A DNA stretch of 39,578 nucleotides from Gammaproteobacteria bacterium (GTDB taxonomy: Bacteria; Pseudomonadota; Gammaproteobacteria; Pseudomonadales; Cellvibrionaceae): contig JANYIO010000289.1 of assembly GCA_025362015.1 (NCBI GenBank), positions 1 through 39,578 on the forward strand, in the 5' to 3' direction. The translations under genes and the position numbers were made by a program. The notes under the pieces are model-generated. The model was not told the origin of the DNA. It saw only the letters and a program-made list of their open reading frames with translations, and ran no database searches. Shown in pieces: positions 8,152 to 16,887 of the stretch. Position 1 is the first letter of the stretch. Each line of letters begins with the position of its first letter.

Positions 8152-10344
8152 TTACCAGCCGCTATTGCCTTCCCCTTTTGTAATTGAAAAATTTGCGGAA
8201 GCATTGAGGCCACCGGATATTGCGTCCGTAACCGTTACATTCGAAAAATTACCAGCACCAGAAATACTGCCAACATTGATGCCGTAAGCACCCGCGCCAT
8301 TGATGTGAATATTATTTAATGTGATAGCAGAAAAGCTTCTGCTATAGCTCATTAAAATGCCATCGTAAGTACTATTGTTTAGCGTTATGTCGTCGAGCAC
8401 AATAGGAATGTTTACCGCGATACTGTCTGAAAAAATCCACACTGCACCAAAGGTTGTATTCCAGCCAGGATCAAAACCGCCAGTGCGATTCAACGTATTG
8501 CGTTTAACTTCAACAGTGCCGGCAAACGGTGTTGGGCTAAAGCGGGCGCTGATGGCAATCCCAGCGGAGGACACAACGGTATCTGAACCAATATTGTCGA
8601 GGATTTTATTGTCTTGGCCGCCGTAGATTGCGAAGGCATTTGCGAGCATCGGCAATTGGGCACTATTGAAGGAAAATCTATTATTAATATTTGGCACACC
8701 GTTTGACCAGGTTGGATCTGACCACATGGCTAACGAATCGTCGCCGGTGTTGCGAATATTAAATTGACTGATGGTAGAATTTTTTACACCACCCGCAAAA
8801 TTTAGTCCGTCGGCCCAAGTGTCGCGAATACGACCATCAACAATAAACAAACCGTCGGTGTTTACACCTAACCAAAAGCCAACTTTCATGTGCTCTATCC
8901 ACACATTTTGGATGAGCGAACCTGAGCCAAAGTTGCCTTCAAACGCAGGGCTATCCGCAGCGTCGTTGCGTACTATTGAGTCGCTGGATATCGAGAGATC
9001 CGCAATAGTTACATTGCTGCCGGCACCTAAAAATCCACCTTTTCCATTCGCGCCCTGAAGACTCGTATACCAAATGCCTGCGCCGCGTACTTCTACATTG
9101 CTAACACTAATGCGAGTGTTATTAATAAATTTTCCTGCAGGAATCCATACACCCTTATTGTTTGCTTTTGCAAACGTAATCGCGTTATTGATTGCTTGAG
9201 TGTCGTCATTGTTATCGTCAGCAACTGCGCCATAGTTTGTAATCGATACAAAATTTTCTGGCATGGTGTATGCGCTATTAATTTTCTCCAAATCTATCAA
9301 ATCGATTTTGTAATAGGCAGCAGTATCACCGGCATCTTTTTGTAAGCGCACTGTAGAACCTGCGGGAATAGTTAAACCAGAAAAATGACTTTCATCAAAA
9401 AAGTGATGGCCTTTTGTGTTGGCTGGATTATCGTTGTAAGGATAATCGCCATAAACCCATGCATAGCGTGAACTTAAATCGAGATTTTTTACTTTAGCGC
9501 CGTCAACATACAGGCTGAGTGTTGCATTGACGCCTCCGCCTTGAGCAGCATCGGGCATATTGTAACGTACAACGAGAGCGTTAGCGTCTTTTGGCGCAAC
9601 CCATTCTACATAGTCTCCGGTCACGCTCAGGTTAACAAATTTTCTCCCCGACGATTCTGCTGCGACGGTTAAGTAAGTTCGATCTGCAGTCGATGTCTGG
9701 CCAGTAGCAACACCATCTTCTGCTTCGAGTTCCTGGTAAGGAAGCGTTGCACCTCGAGTTGCTAACGCAACTCCGCCTTCGACTAAAATAGAATCTATAT
9801 TTACACCGCCGCTATTGTCTGCATCAAATTGATAGGAAATCGTATTAATGCCGGTGCGTAATACTAAGTGTTCTGTTTGCGTTGCCCAGGATGTATTGCC
9901 ACCGGTCGCCGCTAGATTTGTGGTTAATGCAAACAGGCCATTAACATAAATATTTAAGGTTTTTGTTGCATCGGTTGCGTTGGAAAATTGTAAATTTACG
10001 GCATAAGATCCGGTCGCTTCAGTGCTTATCGTAAAAATGGCGCGAGCACCTTGCGCGACAAAATTTTGTAAATAGGTGCCTGCATTAATAACTCCCCCAG
10101 AGAAGAAATTTTCTTCTGCCTGGTAGGTTATTGGTGGCCCGGAAATAGCTGTAACACTGGATGCAACCGCACTGCTTATAGCGGTAGAACTAGGTAAGCT
10201 TAATGCGCTGGATGAGTTTGCTACAGAAGATGCAGCAATACTGGCCGGTGTAGGGGTTGTGCTTGTAGAGCCACCGCCACCACCGCATGCGCTTAAGGTT
10301 AAAAGAGAAATGGAAGTTATAAAGGGTATAAGTAGTTTTTTCAT
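8152..10344 (-). CDS. Lipoprotein GH87 mycodextranase / alpha-1,3-glucanase
   Basis: 730 residues; ATG at 10344 with GAGAG shortly upstream. The N-terminus ends in a lipobox, LTLSAC with Cys20, then GGGGG. The +2 residue is Gly rather than Asp, so outer-membrane sorting is expected. A Ser/Ala linker is followed by the same two binding sandwiches as in the downstream paralogue (YQAEENFFSGG, YQELEAED) and the beta-helix domain. The putative catalytic Asp set is present at D512 (DTWADG) and D535/D536 (NTGDDS), with identical spacing. It lacks the N-terminal trefoil-like module. The likely role is a surface-anchored enzyme releasing oligosaccharides next to the TBDR, which is divergently transcribed. 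Three operator-like palindromes lie 183-235 bp upstream. Confidence 0.85.
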   Translation of the reverse strand: MKKLLIPFITSISLLTLSACGGGGGSTSTTPTPASIAASSVANSSSALSLPSSTAISSAVASSVTAISGPPITYQAEENFFSGGVINAGTYLQNFVAQGARAIFTISTEATGSYAVNLQFSNATDATKTLNIYVNGLFALTTNLAATGGNTSWATQTEHLVLRTGINTISYQFDADNSGGVNIDSILVEGGVALATRGATLPYQELEAEDGVATGQTSTADRTYLTVAAESSGRKFVNLSVTGDYVEWVAPKDANALVVRYNMPDAAQGGGVNATLSLYVDGAKVKNLDLSSRYAWVYGDYPYNDNPANTKGHHFFDESHFSGLTIPAGSTVRLQKDAGDTAAYYKIDLIDLEKINSAYTMPENFVSITNYGAVADDNNDDTQAINNAITFAKANNKGVWIPAGKFINNTRISVSNVEVRGAGIWYTSLQGANGKGGFLGAGSNVTIADLSISSDSIVRNDAADSPAFEGNFGSGSLIQNVWIEHMKVGFWLGVNTDGLFIVDGRIRDTWADGLNFAGGVKNSTISQFNIRNTGDDSLAMWSDPTWSNGVPNINNRFSFNSAQLPMLANAFAIYGGQDNKILDNIGSDTVVSSAGIAISARFSPTPFAGTVEVKRNTLNRTGGFDPGWNTTFGAVWIFSDSIAVNIPIVLDDITLNNSTYDGILMSYSRSFSAITLNNIHINGAGAYGINVGSISGAGNFSNVTVTDAISGGLNASANFSITKGEGNSGW

Positions 10345-10526
10345 CTTACTCTCTAGCGTAAAGATACATTATGAAATTATTTTTTATGGTAAATGACAAA
10401 AAATAACCGCTATTTTTATAGTTTTTTATTGTACTGATTACGGCGAGCAGCTATTTTTTTAGCGTGCTCAACGAATATACATTCTAGTGACGCCTGAATA
10501 CTTACGTCTATGGCCATAAAGTGTTA

Positions 10527-10540
10527 TGAATTCGTATTCA
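10527..10540. promoter_or_regulatory. Operator-like palindrome A
   Basis: TGAATTCGTATTCA. First of three sites with a TTCGTA centre, start-to-start spacing 20 and 19 bp, upstream of the lipoprotein GH87 gene. The form with central CG and flanking inverted arms is typical of LacI-family operators; the binding protein is inferred. Confidence 0.6.
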
Positions 10541-10546
10541 ATGGTT

Positions 10547-10560
10547 TGCATTCGTATGCA
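10547..10560. promoter_or_regulatory. Operator-like palindrome B
   Basis: TGCATTCGTATGCA, 20 bp from site A and 19 bp from site C, so all three would lie on roughly the same face of the helix. Confidence 0.65.
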
Positions 10561-10565
10561 TTGAA

Positions 10566-10579
10566 TGAATTCGTATGCA
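10566..10579. promoter_or_regulatory. Operator-like palindrome C
   Basis: TGAATTCGTATGCA. Third member of the GH87-proximal cluster, with the same TTCGTA centre as A and B. Confidence 0.6.
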
Positions 10580-10784
10580 GAGGAGAGTGAATTGCGAGAA
10601 AAGGATTGATTTTTTAGTCATCAATGGTAAAAGCTGAAATTGCGATCTGAATCCGTTATAAAAAATATTTAATAATGTGCGGCGAAATAGCTTTATTTCT
10701 AGCGTATGAGTATAAGTAATCCCTGCGAATCCCATGAATATTGCCGCTCAACGTTAAACAAAATACAGTCAGATAATATTTTTT

Positions 10785-10798
10785 TGCATACGTATGCG
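10785..10798. promoter_or_regulatory. Operator-like palindrome D
   Basis: TGCATACGTATGCG, near-perfect palindrome with the common TACGTA centre, 19 bp upstream of site E. Confidence 0.7.
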
Positions 10799-10803
10799 GT
10801 CTT

Positions 10804-10817
10804 TGAATACGTATGCA
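10804..10817. promoter_or_regulatory. Operator-like palindrome E (TBDR1)
   Basis: TGAATACGTATGCA. It lies in a 25-bp stretch (10802-10826) identical to the TBDR2 upstream region. A -10-like TATTGT follows three bases later. It is 159 nt from the TBDR start, against 160 nt for the TBDR2 copy. Confidence 0.75.
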
Positions 10818-10850
10818 CGCTATTGTGAGAGTGTCTTCTTCGGACTTATG

Positions 10851-10877
10851 ATCATTTCGAGGACAGAAATAATCTGT
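10851..10877 (+). promoter_or_regulatory. Conserved leader hairpin upstream of TBDR1
   Basis: ATCATTTCGAGGACAGAA (10851-10868) is identical in the TBDR2 leader (31395-31412, minus strand). Here it continues into a small hairpin ACAGA-AATAA-TCTGT; the TBDR2 copy keeps the stem and changes the loop to AGCAA. A cis-acting RNA or a protein site is possible; duplication alone is the alternative. Confidence 0.45.
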
Positions 10878-10962
10878 TCAACGAGCTGCAAACAATGCGA
10901 TGTAGATAGTTGCATAGAATTTGTAGCTAACAATAAAAGCAAATCTCCACCAGAGAGTAATC

Positions 10963-13686
10963 ATGAAAAAACATAAATTTAATCACATGCTAGCTGTAGT
11001 TTCGACAATGGCGTTGGTTGCAGGCTCACAGACAGTGTATGCCCAGCAAGCGACTGACAAAGCTGTTACTTCAGATAAAGTAGAAGAAATTATCATTACT
11101 GGTTTTAAAGCAAGTTTGCAAAAAGCCGCAGAGATGAAGAAAGAGTCCACCTCAATTGTTGAAGTGGTAACTTCAGAAGATATTGGCAAGTTGCCAGATA
11201 AAAGTATTGCCGAAGCATTAATGCGTTTACCTGGTTTGGCAACACAACGAATTAATGGTCGCCCACAAGTAATCAGTATTCGTGGTATGGATCCAGATTA
11301 CTCCAACACTTTAATGAATGGCCGTCAACAAGCGTCAACTGGTGTTAATCGCGCAGTACAATATGATCAATATCCAGCAGAATTTACCAACGCAGCAGTA
11401 GTTTACAAAACACCTGACGCAACCGTGCTGGGTCAAGGTGTTGCAGGTACTATTGATATGCGTACCGTGCGCCCTTTAGCTTTTGGCAAACAAGCCATAG
11501 TAGCTAACGTACGTTATGAACAAAACTCGGAAGCGGCATTAAATTCAGCAGCGACAAATAAGGGTACTAAAGATACCCTGAGTTATATCGATCAATTTAA
11601 TGATAATACTATCGGTGTAGCAATTGGTCTTTCACATACTGATAGCCCAACTCAAACTAAAAAATTCGAAGCATGGGGTTTTGCCTCAGTTGATGGCAAT
11701 GCTGTTATTGGCGGTGTTAAGCCTTTTGTGCAAAGCGATCTGGTCAAGCGTGACTCAGTTATTGGTACGCTTGAATATGCACCAAGCGAAACTTTTTCTA
11801 CTTCGCTCGATGTGTTTTATTCAAAATTTAAAGAAGATAATTTGTTTAATGGTGTAGAAATTCCGTTGCAATGGAACGGTGGTACACAGTTACAGCAGGG
11901 CTACAAAGTAACCGATGGCGTGGTAACGGAAGGTACTTATACTGGAACTGCGGGCATTGTTCGTAACGATGCTACCTATACCAAATCTGATCTTTATGCT
12001 GTTGCGTGGAATACCAAATTTGCAATAGGCGACGCATGGTCTGGCGATGTGGATATCAGCACGTCAAGCGCAGAGAGCAAGGCGTTAGGTTTAGAAAACT
12101 ATTCGGGTTATATGAATACGCCAGACACCTTGTCGTTCGTTACAGATTCTCACGGCACTCGCTTCACAGCCCATCAACTTGATTACAGCGATGCCTCAAA
12201 AATCACCATTACCAATCCACAAGGTTGGGGCAATGCTGGTCTTGACCCAAATGAAGGTGGTCAAAAATCTTTTGCTTCTCATCCGCATATTACGGATGAT
12301 TTAACGCAAATTCGCCTCAGTGCAAGCCATGAGCTGGATTGGGGTTTTATCAGCAAAGTTCAGCTGGGTATTAACCACGACGAGAGAAGCAAGTTTTCAA
12401 CCGTTGCGCCAGAGGTTTTATATGCATTCGCTGACCACAGTGTGTCGGGTGCTTTGCCGGCTAAGACCTACACCACAGACTTCAGTTATATGGGTTTGGG
12501 CAACGTATTGAGCTATAGCCCATTAGCCATTATTAATGACTCAAGAATGCGTTCTGTTGAAGATGTAAAACCTAGTGTTGCGTCTAGAACATGGACGGTA
12601 GATGAAAGTGTAAACACTGCTTTTATTAAATTTGATATAAAAAGCGAAGTGGGTTCTATACCGCTGACGGGAAATATCGGTTTGCAGTTAGTGAGTTCTG
12701 ACCAAAGTTCAGATGGCACCTCATCAACCGGTAACTATGGTACCTTTCAAGCAGTAGCTCAGCACGGCGAAGCGAGTTTCAACAACGTTTTACCGAGCCT
12801 TAACTTGAGTTTCGCTGTAACAGAAAAAGATTTCCTAAAAGTAGGAATGGCAAGAACATTAACTCGCCCACGTATGGACCAAATGCAAGCAAGCTCATCC
12901 TACGAATTAAAAGTAACGTCACTTCATGCAAATGAGTCTGCGACTTTGGAAAATTCACCGTGGAAGGCAAGTGGCGGCAATACCCAGCTAAAACCTTGGG
13001 TTGCCGACAGCATCGATTTGTCAGTTGAACATTATCTGGACGATAACATTGGCTATTTCTCTATTGCGACTTTTTACAAATACTTAAATTCTTATGTATT
13101 CAATAACAAAACTGTTATGGATTTTAGTGATTTTCCGGCAGATCCTAGTCAACCTACACCTACCTTCTATCAAGGTTGGAATACGGTGCCGACTAACGGC
13201 ACTGGTGGTTACATCCGCGGTACTGAATTTAGTCTTTCTTTAACGGGTGAAGTTATTAGTGAATCCTTGCGCGATTTTGGTGTGGTATTCAATGCTAGTC
13301 GCACCACCAGTAACATCGAGCCACTCAATACCATACCACATACCCTGCCAGGGTTGTCTGATAAAGTTCAAGGTGTACAGTTTTATTATGAGGCGCACGG
13401 ATTCTCTGCGCGCATCAGTGAAAATTATCGAAGTAGTTTTAATGGTGAGACTCAGGGTAACCTCGGTGGCCGGAGCTTGCGTTATTTTGATGGTACGAGA
13501 TTGTTGGACGCGCAAATTGGTTACACCTTTGAATCTGGTGCGTTGGATGGCTTAGGTATTACGCTGCAGGGTTATAATTTGAATAGCGAACCTAGTGTAA
13601 CGCGAGTAGGCGGCAAAGCTTTGCAAGTTGTTGACTATCAAACTTACGGCAGAAGTTATGCACTTAACCTAAATTATAAGTTTTAA
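10963..13686 (+). CDS. TonB-dependent receptor, alpha-glucan oligosaccharide uptake (TBDR1)
   Basis: 907 residues; ATG with GAGAGTAA upstream. The signal peptide is 1-28 (SQTVYAQQ). A TonB-box-like stretch VEEIIITGF lies near 41-49, followed by the plug (SIAEALMRLPGLATQRINGRPQVISIRGMD split across two conserved blocks) and an outer-membrane beta-barrel ending in an aromatic residue (NYKF). The style matches the large Caulobacter/Xanthomonas-type TBDR family that imports oligosaccharides. The signal peptide is almost identical to that of TBDR2, while the rest has diverged. Co-location with GH97, GH87 and GH13 genes and shared operators suggest malto- or nigero-oligosaccharides as ligand; this is inference. 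It is the first gene of the halogenase-cupin-GH97 series. Confidence 0.92.
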   Translation: MKKHKFNHMLAVVSTMALVAGSQTVYAQQATDKAVTSDKVEEIIITGFKASLQKAAEMKKESTSIVEVVTSEDIGKLPDKSIAEALMRLPGLATQRINGRPQVISIRGMDPDYSNTLMNGRQQASTGVNRAVQYDQYPAEFTNAAVVYKTPDATVLGQGVAGTIDMRTVRPLAFGKQAIVANVRYEQNSEAALNSAATNKGTKDTLSYIDQFNDNTIGVAIGLSHTDSPTQTKKFEAWGFASVDGNAVIGGVKPFVQSDLVKRDSVIGTLEYAPSETFSTSLDVFYSKFKEDNLFNGVEIPLQWNGGTQLQQGYKVTDGVVTEGTYTGTAGIVRNDATYTKSDLYAVAWNTKFAIGDAWSGDVDISTSSAESKALGLENYSGYMNTPDTLSFVTDSHGTRFTAHQLDYSDASKITITNPQGWGNAGLDPNEGGQKSFASHPHITDDLTQIRLSASHELDWGFISKVQLGINHDERSKFSTVAPEVLYAFADHSVSGALPAKTYTTDFSYMGLGNVLSYSPLAIINDSRMRSVEDVKPSVASRTWTVDESVNTAFIKFDIKSEVGSIPLTGNIGLQLVSSDQSSDGTSSTGNYGTFQAVAQHGEASFNNVLPSLNLSFAVTEKDFLKVGMARTLTRPRMDQMQASSSYELKVTSLHANESATLENSPWKASGGNTQLKPWVADSIDLSVEHYLDDNIGYFSIATFYKYLNSYVFNNKTVMDFSDFPADPSQPTPTFYQGWNTVPTNGTGGYIRGTEFSLSLTGEVISESLRDFGVVFNASRTTSNIEPLNTIPHTLPGLSDKVQGVQFYYEAHGFSARISENYRSSFNGETQGNLGGRSLRYFDGTRLLDAQIGYTFESGALDGLGITLQGYNLNSEPSVTRVGGKALQVVDYQTYGRSYALNLNYKF

Positions 13687-13709
13687 TTTATAGTTAAGCT
13701 GTAACCTTA

Positions 13710-13746
13710 AAGCCCCTGTGGACTAAACTCTTCAGGGGCTTTTTTG
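13710..13746 (+). terminator. Terminator/attenuator after TBDR1
   Basis: Perfect stem AAGCCCCTG / CAGGGGCTT (13710-13718, 13733-13741) followed by T6. It lies inside the 92-bp TBDR-halogenase gap, so it may set a high TBDR to low halogenase expression ratio. The TBDR2 locus has a hairpin in the same place. Confidence 0.8.
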
Positions 13747-13778
13747 TTTAAAATTGTCAATGGTGTGATAGTGAATTT

Positions 13779-15302
13779 ATGAACAATAAAAATAACCAAC
13801 TGCAGCGAATTCAAAAAATCGTGATTGTCGGTGGTGGCACTGCAGGTTGGATGGCTGCGGCAATGCTAGCGCGCGCAATGGGACAGTTAGTAAAAATTCA
13901 ATTAATTGAATCGGATGATATTGGCACTATCGGTGTGGGTGAAGCCACAATTCCGCAAATAAAATTGTTCAATAATGCATTGGGTTTGGAAGAGAATGAT
14001 TTCTTACGCAACACGCAAGGCACTCTAAAGCTTGGTATTCAATTTAATAATTGGGCGCGCCAGGGCGATTCTTATATGCACGCGTTTGGCGGCATCGGTA
14101 TTGATGCTGGCATGCTCGATTTTTATCAGTATTGGCTTAAAAGTTTGCACGCAGGGAACACCTCTTCGTTATGGGATTATTCGCTCAATGCTGCGGCTGC
14201 AAAAAACAATCGCTTTGAAAAAATGGAAGTAGTGGGCGATACCCGATTACCCGGCATTCGCTATGCGTATCATTTTGATGCGTCCCTTTTTGCTAAATAC
14301 TTGCGAAGCTATTGCGAAAAATTATCAGTCACTCGAACGGAAGGAAAAATAATTGACGTTAAATTGCGTGAGCATGATGGGTTTATTGAGTCGGTGGCTT
14401 TAGAAAATGGTGAAATAATAGGTGGCGATCTATTTATCGATTGTTCTGGTTTTCGAGGCTTATTGATCGAAGGTGCATTAAAAACGGGTTATGACGATTG
14501 GAGCCATTGGTTGCCGTGCGATAGTGCTGTAGCGGTGCCTTGCGCTTCGGCAGCGCCACTTTTACCTTACACCAAAGCCACTGCTCATGGCGCAGGCTGG
14601 CAATGGCGTATTCCCTTGCAGTATCGCACTGGCAATGGCCATGTTTATAGCAGTCGCTTTATGAGCGTGGATGAAGCTACTGCAATTTTACTAAAAAATC
14701 TTGATGGTGAGCCACTCGCTGATTCTCGCCCTATAAAATTTACCACAGGTATGCGTAAAAAGTTCTGGAACAAAAATTGTGTTGCCTTAGGTTTAGCGAG
14801 CGGATTTATGGAGCCCCTGGAATCCACCAGTATTCATTTGGTGCAGTTTGCGCTCGGTAAATTAATTGATATGTTTCCGCGTCAAAATTTTACGCAAATT
14901 GATATTGATGAATACAATCGTCAATTAAAAACAGAAACTGAATACATTCGCGATTTTTTAATTTTGCACTATCACGCCACCGAGCGCACTGATACGCCTT
15001 TTTGGAATTACTGCCGCACTATGTCTGTGCCGGAAAGTGTCACACGAAAAATGCAATTATTTAAAGCCAGTGGTCGCATTTATCGTGAAGCCAATGAATT
15101 GTTTACAGAGGTAGGTTGGTTGCAAGTTATGCTCGGTCAGCGTATTGCGCCAGAAGCTTATCATTCTCTTGCTGACGCTTTAACGCCCGAGCAATTAAAC
15201 GAATATTTAAGTAATGTAAAAACTATTGTTAATAAAGCTGCGGGTATGCTGCCTCAACATAGCGAATATATTTTAAAAAATTGCGCAGCAAAAAATTTAT
15301 AA
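13779..15302 (+). CDS. Flavin-dependent tryptophan-halogenase family protein 1
   Basis: 507 residues. It carries the FAD-binding IVIVGGGTAGWMAA at 14-27, GVGEATIP at 52-59, the WxWxIP halogenase signature (GWQWRIP), and MEPLESTS, which contains the Glu equivalent to PrnA E346. K84 in GTLKLGIQF aligns with the catalytic Lys79 of PrnA, so the active-site set looks intact. True substrates are unknown. Relatives next to TBDRs, such as BrvH and the Xanthomonas enzymes, halogenate indole in vitro, and their natural role is unresolved. It needs FADH2 from a reductase not seen here. It is followed 56 bp later by a paralogue. A role in modifying a glycan, peptide or the receptor itself would be speculation. 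Confidence 0.88.
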   Translation: MNNKNNQLQRIQKIVIVGGGTAGWMAAAMLARAMGQLVKIQLIESDDIGTIGVGEATIPQIKLFNNALGLEENDFLRNTQGTLKLGIQFNNWARQGDSYMHAFGGIGIDAGMLDFYQYWLKSLHAGNTSSLWDYSLNAAAAKNNRFEKMEVVGDTRLPGIRYAYHFDASLFAKYLRSYCEKLSVTRTEGKIIDVKLREHDGFIESVALENGEIIGGDLFIDCSGFRGLLIEGALKTGYDDWSHWLPCDSAVAVPCASAAPLLPYTKATAHGAGWQWRIPLQYRTGNGHVYSSRFMSVDEATAILLKNLDGEPLADSRPIKFTTGMRKKFWNKNCVALGLASGFMEPLESTSIHLVQFALGKLIDMFPRQNFTQIDIDEYNRQLKTETEYIRDFLILHYHATERTDTPFWNYCRTMSVPESVTRKMQLFKASGRIYREANELFTEVGWLQVMLGQRIAPEAYHSLADALTPEQLNEYLSNVKTIVNKAAGMLPQHSEYILKNCAAKNL

Positions 15303-15358
15303 CGTAGCGAAAAATTTATAAATAGTGCAACAACACGGGTGCTTGAGTGGTGAATCTT

Positions 15359-16876
15359 ATGCAAGAAAATAATAATGCTATTCGTAAAATTGTCATTGTG
15401 GGTGGTGGGTCTTCAGGTTGGATGTCTGCCGCTGCGCTCGCGAATGCACTGCAAGGTGGTTGCGCTATTACGTTAATCGAATCAGATGAAATAGGCACTA
15501 TTGGCGTGGGTGAAGCCACTATTCCGGGGATTAAATTATTTAATCAACAGCTAGGTATAGATGAAAGTGAATTTTTAAAATATACCCAGGGAACTTTTAA
15601 ATTGGGTATTGAATTTATTAACTGGGGAAAGCAGGGGCATAGTTACTTTCATCCATTCGGTGTGTTTGCTGCCGATTTTGATCAGGTGCCTTTGTACCAA
15701 TATTGGTTGCGCGCTCGGCACCAAGGCGATACAAGCAATTTGTATGATTATTCATTAGCATGGTGCGCCGCAAAAAATGGCAAAATGGTGCCGCCTTCTC
15801 GCGACCCTCGCCTTGTGCAATCTACGGTTGATTATGCCTATCATTTTGATGCGGGCATGTATGCAAAATATTTGCGTGATTATTCAGAGACGCGTGGTGT
15901 TACGCGTGTTGAAGGGAAAGTGATTGATGTTAGATTAAATAAAAATAATGGCTTTATAGAATCATTACAACTTGCCAATGGATTGATAATAGAAGCCGAT
16001 TTATTTATCGATTGCTCGGGCTTTCGCGGGTTGTTAATTGAAGATGCCTTAAAAACGGGTTACGAAAATTGGAGCCATTGGTTGCCTTGTAATAGCGCCA
16101 TCGCCGCACCTTGTGAAAGGTCCAGTGAATTTACACCTTATACAAAATCAATTGCACACAGTGCTGGTTGGCAATGGCGTATTCCATTGCAGCACCGCAC
16201 GGGTAATGGTCATGTTTATTGCAATGAATATATGAGTGATGTGCAAGCAGAAGATATTTTAGTCAATAATCTAAATGGAAAAATACTTGCCGACCCGCGT
16301 CAATTGCGATTCACCACTGGGCACCGGAAAAAGTTTTGGAATAAAAATTGTGTTGCAATTGGGTTGGCAGCAGGGTTTATGGAGCCACTTGAGTCCACCA
16401 GTTTACATTTGGTACAAACAGCAATTACACGTTTAATTGCATTATTCCCTGATTGCGATTTTCAGCCTTTAGCGGCACAGGAATACAATCGCATTACCTT
16501 GGGTGAATATGAAGGTATTCGTGATTTCCTAATCTTGCATTACAAGGCAAGCGAGCGAAATGATAGTGATTTTTGGCGTTATTGTTCAGCAATGAAAATT
16601 CCCTCCACATTGCAATATAAAATAGATCACTTCAAAAGCTATGGGCGCTTGGTATCAACGAAAACAGAGTTATTTGTTAATCCTAGTTGGTTGGCAGTAT
16701 TTATTGGGCAGCTTGTTATTCCAGAGCGCTATCCTCCATTAGTGGATCAGCGCACGCAGATCGATGCAACATCAAGGCTTGCCAATTTACGCAACATTAT
16801 TGATCAGACTGTTTGTAGCTTACCCACTCATCAGGAGTATCTAAATCATTTAGGTGCAACTCAAATTTCTTCGTAA
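15359..16876 (+). CDS. Flavin-dependent tryptophan-halogenase family protein 2
   Basis: 505 residues from the ATG at 15359, which makes the N-terminus align with its paralogue; GTG codons at 15347 and 15350 are alternative starts. It has VGGGSSGWMSAA (FAD), GVGEATIP, K81 in GTFKLGIEF (PrnA Lys79 equivalent), GWQWRIP and MEPLESTS. All key positions are therefore kept. It is a clear tandem paralogue of the preceding gene, diverged enough to suggest a distinct substrate or partner. Its stop TAA is followed at once by the ribosome binding site of the cupin gene, which implies translational coupling. Confidence 0.87.
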   Translation: MQENNNAIRKIVIVGGGSSGWMSAAALANALQGGCAITLIESDEIGTIGVGEATIPGIKLFNQQLGIDESEFLKYTQGTFKLGIEFINWGKQGHSYFHPFGVFAADFDQVPLYQYWLRARHQGDTSNLYDYSLAWCAAKNGKMVPPSRDPRLVQSTVDYAYHFDAGMYAKYLRDYSETRGVTRVEGKVIDVRLNKNNGFIESLQLANGLIIEADLFIDCSGFRGLLIEDALKTGYENWSHWLPCNSAIAAPCERSSEFTPYTKSIAHSAGWQWRIPLQHRTGNGHVYCNEYMSDVQAEDILVNNLNGKILADPRQLRFTTGHRKKFWNKNCVAIGLAAGFMEPLESTSLHLVQTAITRLIALFPDCDFQPLAAQEYNRITLGEYEGIRDFLILHYKASERNDSDFWRYCSAMKIPSTLQYKIDHFKSYGRLVSTKTELFVNPSWLAVFIGQLVIPERYPPLVDQRTQIDATSRLANLRNIIDQTVCSLPTHQEYLNHLGATQISS

Positions 16877-16887
16877 TGGAGTTAATT

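Larger units (their letters stand above)
10345..10962. promoter_or_regulatory. Divergent control region, GH87 / TBDR1, with five operators
   Basis: This 618-bp region holds five 14-bp palindromes in two clusters, three nearer the GH87 gene and two nearer the TBDR. The last 159 nt before the TBDR start form a leader shared with TBDR2. The rest is AT-rich with no plausible coding sequence. Confidence 0.7.
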
